This document shows, piece after piece, positions 9,124 to 17,589 of a stretch of DNA of 64,000 bases. The stretch comes from DATJLY01 sp035518375 (GTDB lineage: Bacteria > Pseudomonadota > Alphaproteobacteria > ATCC43930 > CGMCC-115725): assembly GCA_035518375.1 (NCBI GenBank), contig DATIXQ010000040.1, positions 34,942 to 98,941 of the forward strand, written 5' to 3'. The notes below the pieces were generated by a model. That model was given only the letters and a program-made list of their open reading frames with translations, did not search any database and was not told the origin of the DNA. Position 1 is the stretch's first letter; each line of letters begins with the position of its first letter. A program made the position numbers and the translations under genes.

Positions 9124-9297
9124 ATGACTTACGCCGATCCGATCGACGACGACGAGCTCGCCGACGGCATCGACATGGACCGGGTCGTCGCCGATCCCGA
9201 CTATCGCCGCCAGCTCATCGACCGGCTGCGCCGCGAGCGTCTCGAATCGCGCGCGCGCCGCGACGCACCCGACGCGGCGGCGGACGAGGACGACTGA
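9124..9297 (+). CDS. Small hypothetical protein, acidic
   Basis: A 57-residue reading frame starting at the ATG at 9124, opening MTYADPIDDDELADGIDMDR. It is acidic at both ends with a basic middle (RLRRERLESRARR). No signal peptide or membrane segment is seen and I do not recognise a family. It lies 177 bases after the cysteine-cluster gene and just before a strong hairpin at 9336. Composition and codon usage look coding, but the call is tentative. The 177-base gap upstream shows no other gene. Confidence 0.45.
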   Translation: MTYADPIDDDELADGIDMDRVVADPDYRRQLIDRLRRERLESRARRDAPDAAADEDD

Positions 9298-9335
9298 GCC
9301 TCGACTCTAAATATCTGGAGTAGAGACGGATTCAC

Positions 9336-9371
9336 GGTTCACATGAATCGCGGGGCGATTCCATGTGAACC
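9336..9371. terminator. Hairpin between convergent genes, possible bidirectional terminator or REP
   Basis: An almost perfect palindrome: GGTTCACATG at 9336 pairs with CATGTGAACC ending at 9371, and the arms continue with AATCGC / GCGATT around a GG-rich loop, with one unpaired base. It sits between the converging small gene (ends 9297) and the cupin gene (ends 9381). It has no T-run on either side, so it may be a dispersed palindromic repeat rather than a classic terminator. Confidence 0.55.
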
Positions 9372-9380
9372 GATCCGGCT

Positions 9381-9755
9381 CTAGAGGCCGTGCTTTGCCA
9401 GCAGCTTCAGCAGCGACTGCGTCGGCTTCATGAAGAAGACGAGCATGGTGCAGCCGTTGGGCGCCACCGGCTCGTGCCGGCTGCCTTTCTGGCGCACGAC
9501 GAAATTGCCGGCGGTGCAGGCGCCTTCGTCGTCGACGAGCGAGCCTTCGAGGATATAGGTCTGCTCCAGATCCTCGTGCGTGTGCATCGGGATCTTTGCG
9601 CCGGGCGAAAGCTTGGTGATGATGGTGAGAAGCCCGCTCTCGCCGTCGCGGTGCAGCACCTTCATCTTGTTGCCGGGACCGGATTCGATCCACGGCATCT
9701 TCTCGATATCGACAAAGCGCGAGGCGAGTGCGCCGATATTCCCGTCGGGAGCCAT
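9381..9755 (-). CDS. Single-domain cupin protein
   Basis: A 124-residue protein with the cupin metal-binding motif 1 (HTHEDLEQTYILEG, two His and a Glu) and a second motif around GSRHEPVAPNG. This gives a small beta-barrel that usually binds Fe, Mn or Zn. It resembles ChrR-type or sugar/acid-binding cupins, but no specific reaction can be assigned. It lies 29 bases downstream of the permease operon on the other side, transcribed leftward like the ABC genes, so it may be the last gene of that unit. Its start follows a GAGGAGGT-like ribosome site. Confidence 0.7.
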   Translation of the reverse strand: MAPDGNIGALASRFVDIEKMPWIESGPGNKMKVLHRDGESGLLTIITKLSPGAKIPMHTHEDLEQTYILEGSLVDDEGACTAGNFVVRQKGSRHEPVAPNGCTMLVFFMKPTQSLLKLLAKHGL

Positions 9756-9784
9756 GCTGACCTCCTCGAAAAGAGGTGCCTAGT

Positions 9785-10666
9785 CTACGCCCGCGCCGCC
9801 CGCGGATCGAGCGCCTGGCGCAGGCCTTCGCCCAGGAAATTGCAGGCGACGACCGTCACCAGGATGAGGAGCCCGGGATAAAGCGCGAGCTGCGGCGCAA
9901 GCGCCACCGTCTCCTGCGCGCCGGTCAGCATGCTGCCCCAGCTTGCGAGCGGCGGCGAAACGCCGAGCCCGAGGAAGCTCAGCACGGATTCGAGCAGGAT
10001 GATCTCGCCGACCGAGAGCGTCGTCGCGATGATGATGGAGGCGGCGAGGTTGGGCAGGATGTGGACGAGCATGATGCGCACCGCCCCCGCGCCCACGGCA
10101 TGCGCGGCGCGCACGAACTCCTGCGCCTTGAGCGAGAGGGTGGCACCGCGCACGAGTCGCGCGACCGTGGTCCAGCCGACGAGCGCCACGAGCACAATGA
10201 TGCGATAGAGCGAGAGCGCGTCCGATTGCGCCAGCGCGCCGAGGCCGAGCTTCCTCGGATCGAGCGCCGCGAGCACGACGAGGAGCGGCAGGAGCGGCAA
10301 CGCGATGACGCCGTCGGTGAGGCGCATCAGCAGCGCGTCGATGCGCCCGCCGCGATAACCCGCGACGAGCCCGATCGCGGTGCCGAGCCCCGCCGCCGTG
10401 AGTGCCGCAACAAAGCCCACGGCGAGCGAAACGCGCCCGCCCTCCGCGAGCCGCAACAAGAGATCGCGGCCGAGGAGATCTGTGCCGAGCGGGTGAGCTA
10501 GCGACGGCGCGGCGAGACGCGCGTAGAGATCGACCTGGTCGCCCGCTGGCCCTTCGAGCGGCGGGATTAGGATCACCGCCGCCGCGAGCGCGAGCAGCGC
10601 CAGGCCCGGCAGCATCATGTGCTGAAGCCGCCGCGATGGCGCATGCGGAAGCGCGGCCACGGTCAT
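9785..10666 (-). CDS. Peptide-type ABC transporter permease (DppC-like)
   Basis: Inner-membrane permease of the dipeptide/oligopeptide/nickel ABC family, 293 residues. The N-terminal membrane helix (MLPGLALLALAAAVILI) is followed by the LAHPLGTDLLGRDLLLRL segment typical of DppC/OppC. Several more helices follow, plus the EAA-type cytoplasmic loop (EFVRAAHAVGAGAVRIMLVHILPN). The start overlaps the DppB-like gene by 4 bases, indicating translational coupling in one leftward operon (binding protein, DppB-like, DppC-like). No ATPase gene is adjacent. Confidence 0.9.
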   Translation of the reverse strand: MTVAALPHAPSRRLQHMMLPGLALLALAAAVILIPPLEGPAGDQVDLYARLAAPSLAHPLGTDLLGRDLLLRLAEGGRVSLAVGFVAALTAAGLGTAIGLVAGYRGGRIDALLMRLTDGVIALPLLPLLVVLAALDPRKLGLGALAQSDALSLYRIIVLVALVGWTTVARLVRGATLSLKAQEFVRAAHAVGAGAVRIMLVHILPNLAASIIIATTLSVGEIILLESVLSFLGLGVSPPLASWGSMLTGAQETVALAPQLALYPGLLILVTVVACNFLGEGLRQALDPRAARA

Positions 10667-11616
10667 GCGAGCGTGATCCGCGGATCGGCGGCGGCATAGG
10701 CGATGTCGGCCGCGAGGTTGGCGAGGAGCGTCATCGCCGTTGCAAGCAGGAGCCCCGCGAGCGCGAGGTTGTAGTCGTTGCCGAGGATTGCGTCGTAGAT
10801 GAGCTTGCCCATGCCGGGATACGCGAACATCGTCTCGGTGACGAGTGCGCCCGAGAAGAGCGTGCCCATGGAGAGCGCGGCCACGGTGATAATCGGGATG
10901 AGCGCGTTCCTGAGCGCGTGGCGCAGGAGGATGCGCAGCTCACTTGCCCCTTTGGCGCGCGCCGTCCGCACGTAATCCTGGCCGAGCGCCTCGATCATCG
11001 CCGCGCGGGCATAGCGCAGGTGCGCGCCCATCGTGGCGAGCGTCAATGTCGCGACCGGGAGCACCAGGTGCTCGGCGCGGTCGAGCACGCCGCCATCGCC
11101 GACCGTGGCGATGCCGCCCGGCGGAAAGAGGCCGAGCGCCACCGCGAAGACGTAGATGAGCATGAGCGCGAGCCAGAACGATGGCACCGAGATGAACGCG
11201 AAGGCGATGAAATTGACGACGCCATCGAAGGCCGAGCCGGGGCGGCGCGCGGCCGCGATCCCGAGCGGCACCGCAAGCCCGAGCGCGAGGGCGAGGCTTG
11301 TCCCCATGAGGAGCGCGGTGTTGACGAGCCGCGGCCCGAGGATCGCGAGTGCGGGCTGCTCATAGAGGCGCGAATAACCGAAATTGCCGTGGAGCGCGGC
11401 TTGGGCCCAGGCGAGGTAGCGCTCGAGGAGCGGCCGGTCGAGCCCGTAGAGCGCCTTGAGCCGTATTGCATCGGCGCTGGTCAGGTGCGGGTCCGATGCG
11501 ATCATCAGGTCGATCGGATCGCCCGGCATCAAGCCGATGAGCGTGTAGATGATGAACGACATGACGGCGAGCACCACCGCCATCTGCAGGAGACGCGTCA
11601 GTGCGAACCGCGTCAT
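10663..11616 (-). CDS. Peptide-type ABC transporter permease (DppB-like)
   Basis: Inner-membrane permease of 317 residues, partner of the DppC-like protein. It opens MTRFALTRLLQMAVVLAVMS, then GLMPGDPIDLMI, the family pattern that follows the first helix. An EAA loop (DYVRTARAKGASELRILLRHALRN) contacts the ATPase. The frame extends further upstream, but the ATG at 11614-11616 overlaps the binding protein stop (ATGA), which fixes the start. The substrate class (peptide, nickel or opine) is not determined. Confidence 0.9.
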   Translation of the reverse strand: MTRFALTRLLQMAVVLAVMSFIIYTLIGLMPGDPIDLMIASDPHLTSADAIRLKALYGLDRPLLERYLAWAQAALHGNFGYSRLYEQPALAILGPRLVNTALLMGTSLALALGLAVPLGIAAARRPGSAFDGVVNFIAFAFISVPSFWLALMLIYVFAVALGLFPPGGIATVGDGGVLDRAEHLVLPVATLTLATMGAHLRYARAAMIEALGQDYVRTARAKGASELRILLRHALRNALIPIITVAALSMGTLFSGALVTETMFAYPGMGKLIYDAILGNDYNLALAGLLLATAMTLLANLAADIAYAAADPRITLA

Positions 11617-13283
11617 CCCGAGACGCCGGCCGCCCGGCGCCACTCCTCGATCCAGAGCGTAGTCGGGTATTGATGGCCGGTCGGCTTCACGCCCTCGAGC
11701 CACGGCGGCAGCACGAACGGTTCGGCGCGGAAGTAAAGCGGCAATGCCGGCAACTCCTCGGCATAAAGCTGCTCGATCTGGTGCCAGAGCAGCGCGCGTT
11801 TGCCGCGGTCGAGCTCGGTCTCGATCGCGTCGATGAGGCGGTCGGCCTCGGGATTGCGGAAGCCCGGGAAATTCTCACCGGAGAAGCCGTTCGCCTTGTC
11901 GGGGATCTCATCGGAGCGCAGGGTCTCGCGCGGCGAATTCTCGGGCGCGCTTTGCCACGCGTACATCACCATCTGGAACTTGCGGTGCGTCACGGTGTCG
12001 CCGAAGAGGACGCGCGCCGGCTGGTTCTTGAGGCGCACGTCGATGCCAATTTCGCGCCACTGGCTCTGCAGCACCTCCTCGACGAGCTCGCGCGTCCGAT
12101 CCCCTGACGTGGTGGCGAGCTCGAGCGTCAGGCTCTCGCCCTTGTCGTTGCGGCGCACGCCGCCTTCGCCCTCGTGCCAGCCCGCTTTGTCGAGGAGTTG
12201 GCGCGCGCGCGCCGGATCGTAGGCGTAGTGCGCGACATCGTCGGTGTAGATCCAGTCGAGCGGCGGCACAAAGCTGTTGGCGACGGGATTGCGGCCGGCG
12301 AACAGCTGGTCGCTGATCGCCTTGCGGTCGATGCCGTAGAGCAGCGCCTGGCGCACGCGGCGGTCGGCGAGGATCGGATCGTCGAGGTCGAGATCGACAT
12401 GCTCGTAGGTGAGGCCGGGCTTGTAGATGATGCGGAACGCGCCGCCGTAGCGCTTCTCGAAGGCCAGCGCCTCGTCAAGCGAGAAGCCCAACTCGCCTGC
12501 TACCATGTCGATACCATGCGCTAGCAGGTTGGCCTCGAGCGCCGCGGTGTTGTCGATCGTCCACACCACGATGCGCCGGAAATAGGGCTGTGGCCCGCCC
12601 CAGTGCGGATTGCGCTCGAGCACGATATGCGAGCCCGGCGATACCTCGGTGACGAGATAGGGCCCGTCATAGAGGCCGGGGTTGGTCGGATCGGTGTCAT
12701 AGCGCGTGCGGATGCGGTACTCGGCCGGATTGTCGAACGCGGCGCGCTCGATATGCGCCGGCAGGATCAAGAAATCGTTCTGCTGCGGGTAGTCGTACAT
12801 GAGCCGATCGACATCCATCGTGAAGGTCTTTTCGTCCTTCGCCTCGATCTTGACGATGCGGCGGAAGATCTCGGCGTCGGCGACGCCGCTCAGCGGATTG
12901 CGCCCGACGTCATAGCTGAAGAGCACGTCGTCAGTTGTGACCGGCACGCCATCTCCCCAGCGCGCGTCCGGCCGGATCGTATAGGTGAGCCTGACGCCGG
13001 TCTTGCCGCCCGGCAGGTCGATCTTCTGCGCGAGCCCGTTGGCGAAGCTCGGCAGCTCGACGCACAGCATGCAGATGGGCTGCCAATTTGCGTCGTAGGT
13101 CGTGAGCGGCCGGTACACCATCCCGAGCACGTAGGTCTTGGCCGCCATCTCCTCGATCAGCGGATTGAGCGTCGAGGGATATTGCGTGATGCCGATCGAA
13201 AGCTCGTCAGGTGCGCGCCGCGGCCCCGCGTGCGCGGCCGCCGCAAGACAGAGAAGGATAAGGACGAGCGCCCGCCGCAGCAT
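11613..13283 (-). CDS. Periplasmic solute-binding protein, SBP family 5 (DppA/OppA-like)
   Basis: A 556-residue extracytoplasmic binding protein for the importer encoded just downstream. It has a signal peptide (MLRRALVLILLCLAAAAHAG). Family-5 features are LSIGITQYPSTLNPLIE at the mature N-terminus, the YTIRPDARWGDGVPVTTDDVLFSYD segment and LLYGIDRKAISDQLF. Length is typical of DppA/OppA. Its stop overlaps the DppB-like start by 4 bases. As the first gene of the operon it should set expression of all three. The ligand cannot be inferred. Confidence 0.9.
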   Translation of the reverse strand: MLRRALVLILLCLAAAAHAGPRRAPDELSIGITQYPSTLNPLIEEMAAKTYVLGMVYRPLTTYDANWQPICMLCVELPSFANGLAQKIDLPGGKTGVRLTYTIRPDARWGDGVPVTTDDVLFSYDVGRNPLSGVADAEIFRRIVKIEAKDEKTFTMDVDRLMYDYPQQNDFLILPAHIERAAFDNPAEYRIRTRYDTDPTNPGLYDGPYLVTEVSPGSHIVLERNPHWGGPQPYFRRIVVWTIDNTAALEANLLAHGIDMVAGELGFSLDEALAFEKRYGGAFRIIYKPGLTYEHVDLDLDDPILADRRVRQALLYGIDRKAISDQLFAGRNPVANSFVPPLDWIYTDDVAHYAYDPARARQLLDKAGWHEGEGGVRRNDKGESLTLELATTSGDRTRELVEEVLQSQWREIGIDVRLKNQPARVLFGDTVTHRKFQMVMYAWQSAPENSPRETLRSDEIPDKANGFSGENFPGFRNPEADRLIDAIETELDRGKRALLWHQIEQLYAEELPALPLYFRAEPFVLPPWLEGVKPTGHQYPTTLWIEEWRRAAGVSG

Positions 13284-13346
13284 CGGGCGAGCATATCCTA
13301 TCGCCGGCGAAATGCCTCCTGCGCGCGGGTTCCGCGCGAGCGCCGG

Positions 13347-13526
13347 TCAGGCGGCGCGGGCGAAGCGCGGTGCGAGGTCGGCGAGGCGCTGCGGCAGGAG
13401 CGCGCGCAAGCTCTCGCCATAGAAGGCGTCGATCTCGGCGTTTGGGCTGCTGAGCGCGACGAGATCGGTCATGCTGTCGAGGAAGCCGGCGCGTTTCGGC
13501 AACCGGGCCTCAAGCTTTCGTGCCAT
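13347..13526 (-). CDS. Small hypothetical protein (59 aa)
   Basis: A short frame starting at the ATG at 13524-13526 and opening MARKLEARLPKRAGFLDSMT. It contains the segment ALSSPNAEIDAFYGESLRAL and ends APRFARAA. A GGGGA ribosome-site-like stretch lies about 8 bases upstream. It fills most of the gap between the binding-protein gene and the LLM flavoenzyme gene, all on the minus strand. No family is recognised. It is soluble and mildly basic. Confidence 0.45.
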   Translation of the reverse strand: MARKLEARLPKRAGFLDSMTDLVALSSPNAEIDAFYGESLRALLPQRLADLAPRFARAA

Positions 13527-13601
13527 GTCGGAAAATCCCCGTTTCTTCGGCGGACGGGGCCAAGCTAGAGCAGAAATGGTTAGGAAAGCGTTTACCGCCG
13601 C

Positions 13602-14657
13602 TCACCTGTCGCGGAAGCGCGGCATTACCTTCTCGCTGAAAAGCCGCACCGAGCGCTCGGCATCCTCGTAGCCGATGGTGTTGAAATTGATCTGGAGCGA
13701 GGCGCTTTCGAACCCGCCCATGCCGCCGACATAGCTTGCGATCTGCTCGGAGATGTCCTCGGGCGTGCCGATGAAGGCCGCGCCGCTCGCCACCTGCGAT
13801 TCGATCGTCTCCTTCGACAGCATGTCGATCATCTTGTCATAGCCGGCATAGTCCTTCGAGCGCACCGTGTTCCAGTCCGACGCCGCCTCGACGATCGAGC
13901 GCAGATAGCGGTGCATCGGCTCGCGTGCGATCGACCATGCCTTGTCGCGGTCCTCGTGACAGAACATGTGGAAGGCGAGCATGACGCGGCCCTGGCCCTT
14001 GTGGCCCGCCTCGCGCCAGGCGTTGCGGTAGAGGCCGATCAGCTCCTCCATATGTTTAACGGCGAGGGGGATGGCCATGATCGAATGGCCCGCCTTGCCG
14101 GTCTCGATGAAGCTTTCCGGCGTGACGGTGCACGCGACCCAGAACGGCGGCCGCGGCTTCTGCGTCGGGCGCGGCAAGGAGGTCGTGTTGCGGAAACTGT
14201 GGAAGCGGCCCTCCGAGCTCACATTCTCCTGCTCAAGGAGGAGCCGCACCTGCGCCATGCCCTCGTTGAAGCGCGCGCGGCTTTCGTCGAGGCTGATGCC
14301 GAAGCGGGCGAACTCATGCGGCAAAAAGGCGCGGGCGAAGCCGGCCTCGAGGCGTCCGCCCGAAATCGCGTCGAGCATGCCGAGTTCGCCCGCGATCTTG
14401 AGCGGATGGTTGAACACTGGCAGCACCGCGCCGGTCACAAGGCGTACTTTCTTCGTGCGCTGCGACACGGCGGTGAGGAAGACGATGGGATTGGGCGTGT
14501 AGCCGCCGTAGGGCACGAAATAATGCTCGACCGTGCGCACGTGGCCCCAACCGTACGAGTCGCACAGCGCCGCAAGCCGCAGGCATTCGTCGAAATACTG
14601 CGCCCCGGATTTCTGTTCGGGTCCGACGTCGGGAAAGAATTGCACTCCGAATTCCAT
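13602..14657 (-). CDS. LLM-class (luciferase-like) flavin-dependent oxidoreductase
   Basis: A 351-residue TIM-barrel flavin enzyme of the bacterial luciferase family, usually a two-component monooxygenase using FMNH2 or F420H2. The N-terminus MEFGVQFFPDVGPEQKSG, VRTVEHYFVPYGGYTPNP, then GRLEAGFARAFLPHEFARFG and PFWVACTVTPES are family hallmarks. The start at 14655-14657 has a clear GAGGAG ribosome site; the frame extends 17 codons upstream without one. Substrate unknown. The divergent GH13 gene starts 150 bases away. Confidence 0.85.
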   Translation of the reverse strand: MEFGVQFFPDVGPEQKSGAQYFDECLRLAALCDSYGWGHVRTVEHYFVPYGGYTPNPIVFLTAVSQRTKKVRLVTGAVLPVFNHPLKIAGELGMLDAISGGRLEAGFARAFLPHEFARFGISLDESRARFNEGMAQVRLLLEQENVSSEGRFHSFRNTTSLPRPTQKPRPPFWVACTVTPESFIETGKAGHSIMAIPLAVKHMEELIGLYRNAWREAGHKGQGRVMLAFHMFCHEDRDKAWSIAREPMHRYLRSIVEAASDWNTVRSKDYAGYDKMIDMLSKETIESQVASGAAFIGTPEDISEQIASYVGGMGGFESASLQINFNTIGYEDAERSVRLFSEKVMPRFRDR

Positions 14658-14810
14658 TGAATTCTCCTCGCGCCAACCGCCGTGACATGATACCGAAGAA
14701 TGCGCCACGCGGCCTTTGTCGTTTAGGAACTGCTAACCACTTTGCCGCAGAGAATCCCCCTCGGGAAGAACTCCCGCAAAGCCCGAAACGTCAGAGGTCG
14801 AGAACGGCCC

Positions 14811-16457
14811 ATGTATGATTGTGACTGGTGGCGGGGCGCCGTCATCTATGAAATCTATCCCGCGAGCTTCCGCGACGCCAATGGCGATGGCTGGGGCGAC
14901 CTTCCCGGCATCGTCGAGAAGCTCGACTATATCGCCTCGCTCGGCGTCGATGCGGTCTGGATCGCGCCGTTCTTCCGCTCGCCGATGCAAGATTTCGGCT
15001 ACGACGTGGCGGACGCGTGCGAGGTCGATCCGCAGTTCGGCACGCTCGCCGACTTCGACCGGGTCGTGGCGAAGGCGCACGACCTTGGGCTCCGCGTCAT
15101 CATCGACCAGGTCTGGGGCCATACGTCCCAGGCGCACGCCTGGTTCGAGACGAGTCGCAGGAGCCGCGTCAACGAGCGCGCGAACTGGTATGTCTGGGCC
15201 GATCCGAAGCCCGACGGCACGCCGCCCAACAACTGGCTTTCGGTGTTCGGCGGACCGGCCTGGACCTGGGAACCGCGCCGCCGCCAATATTATCTCCATC
15301 ATTTCCTGGCCGCGCAGCCGACCCTCAATCTGCGCAATCCTGACGTTGTCGAGGCGCTGCTCACGGTGGCGCGCTTCTGGCTCGCGCGCGGGGTCGATGG
15401 CTTCCGGCTCGATGCGGTCGATTTCCTGCTGCACGATCCGCAGCTGCGCGACAATCCGGCGCGACCGCCGGCGTCGGGCCAGATCCCGGCGAAACTGTTC
15501 GGTCTGCAGCATCACTGCCACGACATGCTGCAACCGGATGTGGTGGACGTGCTGCGCCGCCTGCGCGCGCTTGCAGACCGCTTTCCCGGCACGGCGCTTC
15601 TCGGCGAAGTGTCGAGCCAGGACGGCGCCTTCGAGCGCATTGCGCACTACACCAAGGCGGACGAAGGGCTGCACATGGCCTACACGTTGCGCCCGTTGCG
15701 CAAGGACACCTTCGCGCACGCCCTTGGCGAGGCGCTTGACGAGATCGCCGCCGCGGCGGGCTCGGGCTGGCTCTGCTGGGCCTTCAGCAATCACGACGTG
15801 GAGCGCGTCGCGAGCCGCTGGAATCCGCTCAAGGAGCATGGGCTGCCGCCGCCAGATGGCTTCGTGGAAATGCTGATGGCCGTGCTCCTCAGCTTGCGCG
15901 GCAGCATCTCGCTTTATCAGGGCGAAGAGCTGGGCCTCGAGGAGGCCGAACTGGACCTCGGCGAGCTGCGCGACCCGTTCGGCATCGCCTATTTCCCGGA
16001 ATTTGCCGGCCGCGACGGCAGCCGCACGCCGATGCCGTGGCGCGCCGATGCGCCGCATGCCGGATTCTCCACGGCGACACCCTGGCTGCCAGTGCCGCGC
16101 GCGCATTTCGGCACAAGCGTTGCCGAGGAGGAGGCTGCCGCGGCAGCGCCGCTTCATGCTTGGCGCCGCCTGATCGAATGGCGCAAGGCGCACCCGGCGC
16201 TGGGGGTCGGCTCGTTCCGGCGGCTCGACGCGCCCCATCCGCTTCTGGTGTTCGAGCGCCGCCTTGGCGGCGACCGCGTGGTCGCGGTCTTCAATCCCTC
16301 GCCGCAGCCGCAGCTCGTCGAACTCGGGCCCGATAACACCTCGTTCCTCGCGAGCGCGGGCACGAGGCTTGAAAAAGGTGCGGGCCGATTGCCGCCGTGG
16401 GGCTATTGTTTCGCCGCCATGCCGGCGCACGAGCCAGCCAAGGCGCCGGTCGGCTGA
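14811..16457 (+). CDS. GH13 alpha-glucosidase / trehalose-synthase-like glycosidase
   Basis: Alpha-amylase superfamily enzyme of 548 residues, probably an alpha-1,4/1,6-glucosidase acting on short maltooligosaccharides. The barrel opens WRGAVIYEIYPASFRDANGD. Catalytic residues are Asp201 (nucleophile, GFRLDAVDF), Glu266 (acid/base, LLGEVSS) and Asp329 (SNHD). Conserved region I reads DQVWGHTSQAHAWF, with GH in place of the more usual PNH. A C-terminal beta domain ends near PPWGYCFAAMP. No signal peptide is seen, so it is cytoplasmic. The frame is open from 14742; the ATG at 14811 puts the barrel at the usual distance. Confidence 0.88.
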   Translation: MYDCDWWRGAVIYEIYPASFRDANGDGWGDLPGIVEKLDYIASLGVDAVWIAPFFRSPMQDFGYDVADACEVDPQFGTLADFDRVVAKAHDLGLRVIIDQVWGHTSQAHAWFETSRRSRVNERANWYVWADPKPDGTPPNNWLSVFGGPAWTWEPRRRQYYLHHFLAAQPTLNLRNPDVVEALLTVARFWLARGVDGFRLDAVDFLLHDPQLRDNPARPPASGQIPAKLFGLQHHCHDMLQPDVVDVLRRLRALADRFPGTALLGEVSSQDGAFERIAHYTKADEGLHMAYTLRPLRKDTFAHALGEALDEIAAAAGSGWLCWAFSNHDVERVASRWNPLKEHGLPPPDGFVEMLMAVLLSLRGSISLYQGEELGLEEAELDLGELRDPFGIAYFPEFAGRDGSRTPMPWRADAPHAGFSTATPWLPVPRAHFGTSVAEEEAAAAAPLHAWRRLIEWRKAHPALGVGSFRRLDAPHPLLVFERRLGGDRVVAVFNPSPQPQLVELGPDNTSFLASAGTRLEKGAGRLPPWGYCFAAMPAHEPAKAPVG

Positions 16458-16464
16458 CCCGGCG

Positions 16465-16875
16465 TCAATTCTGGATGCGTATCGCTTGGCCCGTGCGCGG
16501 CCCGCACTCGCCGGTCACGCTGATGCTGCCGCCGTTGCCGGCAAGCTTCCCTCCGATCGTATATCCCTGCCAGGTCGCCGTGATGGTACCGTCGGCGGCG
16601 ACGGTTCCCGCCAAGGGCGAGGATCCGGGGCCCGCGCCGCTCGTGACCTCCGTCGGCGAGGTCACCTCGCGGTGGAGTTCGCCGGAGATGCGGCTGTCCT
16701 TGATCTCGGCGGCGATGCGAAGGGCCGCGCAGGACTTGGTGGAGGTCGCGGCAGCGGTGACAGTCGTCGCGGGAAAGTCGATCACCCACCTGCCGTCATA
16801 GGGATCGGCCTGGGCCGGGACTACCGGCAGCAAGAACACGAAAGCCAGCGCTGCCGAAGCGAGCCATTTCGACAT
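16465..16875 (-). CDS. Small secreted protein of unknown function
   Basis: A 136-residue protein with a clean Sec signal peptide (MSKWLASAALAFVFLLPVVPAQA) followed by a small beta-rich mature region, DPYDGRWVIDFPATTV. Two cysteines are visible (KSCAALRIA and TGECGPR). The start at 16873-16875 is preceded by a GGAGGTTATC-type ribosome site. It is convergent with the GH13 gene, 7 bases apart. I do not recognise a named family. A degraded second copy of its C-terminal end lies just upstream at about 16923-16985. Confidence 0.65.
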   Translation of the reverse strand: MSKWLASAALAFVFLLPVVPAQADPYDGRWVIDFPATTVTAAATSTKSCAALRIAAEIKDSRISGELHREVTSPTEVTSGAGPGSSPLAGTVAADGTITATWQGYTIGGKLAGNGGSISVTGECGPRTGQAIRIQN

Positions 16876-16922
16876 GGAAGATAACCTCCGTATTCGCCGC
16901 GGGTGGCGCGGCAAAGCGGAGT

Positions 16923-16985
16923 TTACACCTGAATCGGCCCACGACGAACGCGCGGGCCGCACTCGCCGGTCACTTGGGTCTTCTT
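16923..16985 (-). pseudogene. Remnant of a paralogue of the secreted protein at 16465
   Basis: Reading leftward, this stretch encodes KTQVTGECGPRVRRGPIQV and a stop at 16923-16925. The intact neighbour ends ISVTGECGPRTGQAIRIQN. The block VTGECGPR is identical and the ends are alike. At DNA level the 17 bases CCGCACTCGCCGGTCAC occur at both 16502-16518 and 16957-16973. No start codon, signal peptide or N-terminal domain is left. I read it as the tail of a tandem duplicate, mostly deleted. Confidence 0.5.
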
Positions 16986-17004
16986 GCCTCGGATCGGTTC
17001 CGCT

Positions 17005-17565
17005 TCAATCGAGAGAGCGATTAAGCGCCGCAAGCCTGTCGTACCACGCGATCTGGTCAGCGAGCGTGAAGTGCGCGTTGGCGGGCGAGGGGTTGGGCAC
17101 GACGAAAAGCCGCGTTGCGACGATACGCGCGCGCTGAAGCCCGAGCGCCGCGCCGTCGGCCGCGGGATCGAGCGCGCGGGCAAGCGCACGATAGCTCGTG
17201 ACGCCATGGAAGCACGCGACGCGCGGGCGAAAGCGCTCGATCTTGCGCACGAGGAGCGGCACGGATTTGGCGAATTCCTCCTTCGAGAGCTCCTCGGCGC
17301 GCGCGCTCGCGCGCTTAACAGCATCGGTGAAGCCGAAACCAAATTCGAGGAGCGCGCGGTCGTGCTCCGGCAACAGCACCTTGATGCCGAGCGTCGCGCG
17401 CGCCCGTTCGCTCAAGCGCGAGCGCGAGAAGGCGGGCCAGAATCGGTTCGTGCGGCGGGCAAAATAATGGCCGGCCGCAACCGAGTAGAGCGAGGGGTTG
17501 ATGCCGACGAAAACGATGTCGAGCCCCGGGCGCAGCAGATCGGGCAAGGTGGGAGCGCGCGGCAT
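17005..17565 (-). CDS. mug: Mismatch-specific uracil-DNA glycosylase (Mug/TDG family)
   Basis: Base-excision repair enzyme removing uracil or ethenocytosine opposite guanine. The 186-residue protein has the Mug motif GINPSLYSVAAGHYFARRTNRFW (catalytic Asn in GINP) and the second motif VVPNPSPANAHF, which corresponds to the MNPSGL/NPSP loop inserting into the DNA groove. The start MPRAPTLPDLLRPGLD at 17563-17565 is chosen because it places GINP at the usual distance from the N-terminus. It is divergent from the DUF488 gene with only 24 bases between starts. Confidence 0.85.
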   Translation of the reverse strand: MPRAPTLPDLLRPGLDIVFVGINPSLYSVAAGHYFARRTNRFWPAFSRSRLSERARATLGIKVLLPEHDRALLEFGFGFTDAVKRASARAEELSKEEFAKSVPLLVRKIERFRPRVACFHGVTSYRALARALDPAADGAALGLQRARIVATRLFVVPNPSPANAHFTLADQIAWYDRLAALNRSLD

Positions 17566-17589
17566 CGCAGTTGCTATAGTGGCAGAGGC

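Noticed and set aside
8985..9323. 112-codon + frame overlapping the small acidic protein
   Set aside because: Its sequence becomes an Arg-rich shadow across 9124-9297, while the other frame has balanced acidic composition.
14733..16430. Long open frame (565 codons) on the minus strand opposite the GH13 gene
   Set aside because: It mirrors the GH13 gene codon by codon, has Arg-rich low-complexity content and no recognisable domain. High GC leaves antisense frames open.
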